A stretch of 64,000 nt of DNA from Eubacterium sp. (GTDB taxonomy: Bacteria; Bacillota; Clostridia; Lachnospirales; Lachnospiraceae): contig JAFRNE010000011.1 in NCBI GenBank assembly GCA_017430325.1, forward strand, positions 97,263 through 161,262. The letters run 5' to 3'. The first letter of the stretch is position 1; the number at the start of each line of letters is the position of its first letter. The position numbers were made by a program, and so were the translations under genes. The notes beneath the pieces were generated by a model that saw nothing but the letters and a program-made list of their open reading frames with translations, did not search any database and was not told the DNA's origin. This document shows, piece after piece, positions 63,911-64,000 of the stretch.

Positions 63911-64000
63911 ATGAACCTTGATAAGTTGATATTTGTAAGTACATTCAAGCGGACGGTGCCGCTTTTCGCCCACCCCATTTACTTTTCGGACAAGCGAAAA

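Overview
The window looks like chromosome of a Gram-positive anaerobe of the Lachnospiraceae (Butyrivibrio/Pseudobutyrivibrio/Roseburia type). The basis is indirect: strong AGGAGG-type ribosome binding sites, moderate GC by eye, Thr/Glu-rich linkers in secreted proteins, an anaerobic (cbi-type) corrinoid pathway, a MoxR/DUF58/vWA locus, and DesK-like and DUF1700/DUF4097 envelope genes. All 52 genes I accept are on the + strand, mostly in tightly coupled operons (ATGA, TAATG and TGATG junctions). I saw no rRNA, tRNA, CRISPR array or complete insertion sequence.

Layout. 1-11.8 kb: envelope locus with a membrane-anchored Thr-rich protein, an ABC ATPase and permease, a coiled-coil protein with 13 TDTQ(Q/E)PG repeats, a MoxR AAA ATPase, a DUF58 protein and a 1522-residue triple-vWA membrane protein. 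11.9-17.8 kb: housekeeping genes (nitroreductase, topoisomerase III, beta-helix transferase, radical SAM protein, RlmD-like methyltransferase). 17.9-22.1 kb: two adjacent membrane EAL phosphodiesterases with degenerate GGDEF domains. 22.1-29.1 kb: an epimerase, then the lower corrinoid pathway (cobQ, cobT, cobU, cobS, a short CobU-like protein, cobC, cbiB). 29.2-36.0 kb: surface polysaccharide operon (GT2, LicD, GT2, a Wzy-Wzx fusion, class V aminotransferase). 36.0-45.3 kb: second corrinoid block (cobD-like, a degenerate MocR regulator, CDF transporter, cbiC-cbiD fusion, small XRE protein, cbiF-cbiG fusion, cbiH, cbiJ), ending in a clear terminator. 45.6-52.4 kb: ABC exporter plus histidine kinase/response regulator, then DUF1700 and DUF4097. 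52.4-59.4 kb: third corrinoid block (cbiE-cbiT fusion, cbiA), a HAD phosphatase, nickel-pincer-cofactor genes larE, larB and larC, and a Cys-rich protein. 59.6-62.4 kb: trkA-trkH potassium uptake. 62.6-63.8 kb: a zinc-ribbon membrane protein.

Together the three corrinoid blocks cover much of the route from cobalt-precorrin-3 to cobalamin. cbiL, the cobalt chelatase and the adenosyltransferase are not here, and I found no cobalamin riboswitch. The points I would look at first are the Wzy-Wzx fusion, a MocR protein that seems to have lost its PLP lysine and C-terminal subdomain, a pair of CobU-type proteins with complementary motif losses, and a recurring pattern of degenerate tandem duplications, mostly about 30 nt, at gene 3' ends, between genes and as in-frame insertions.
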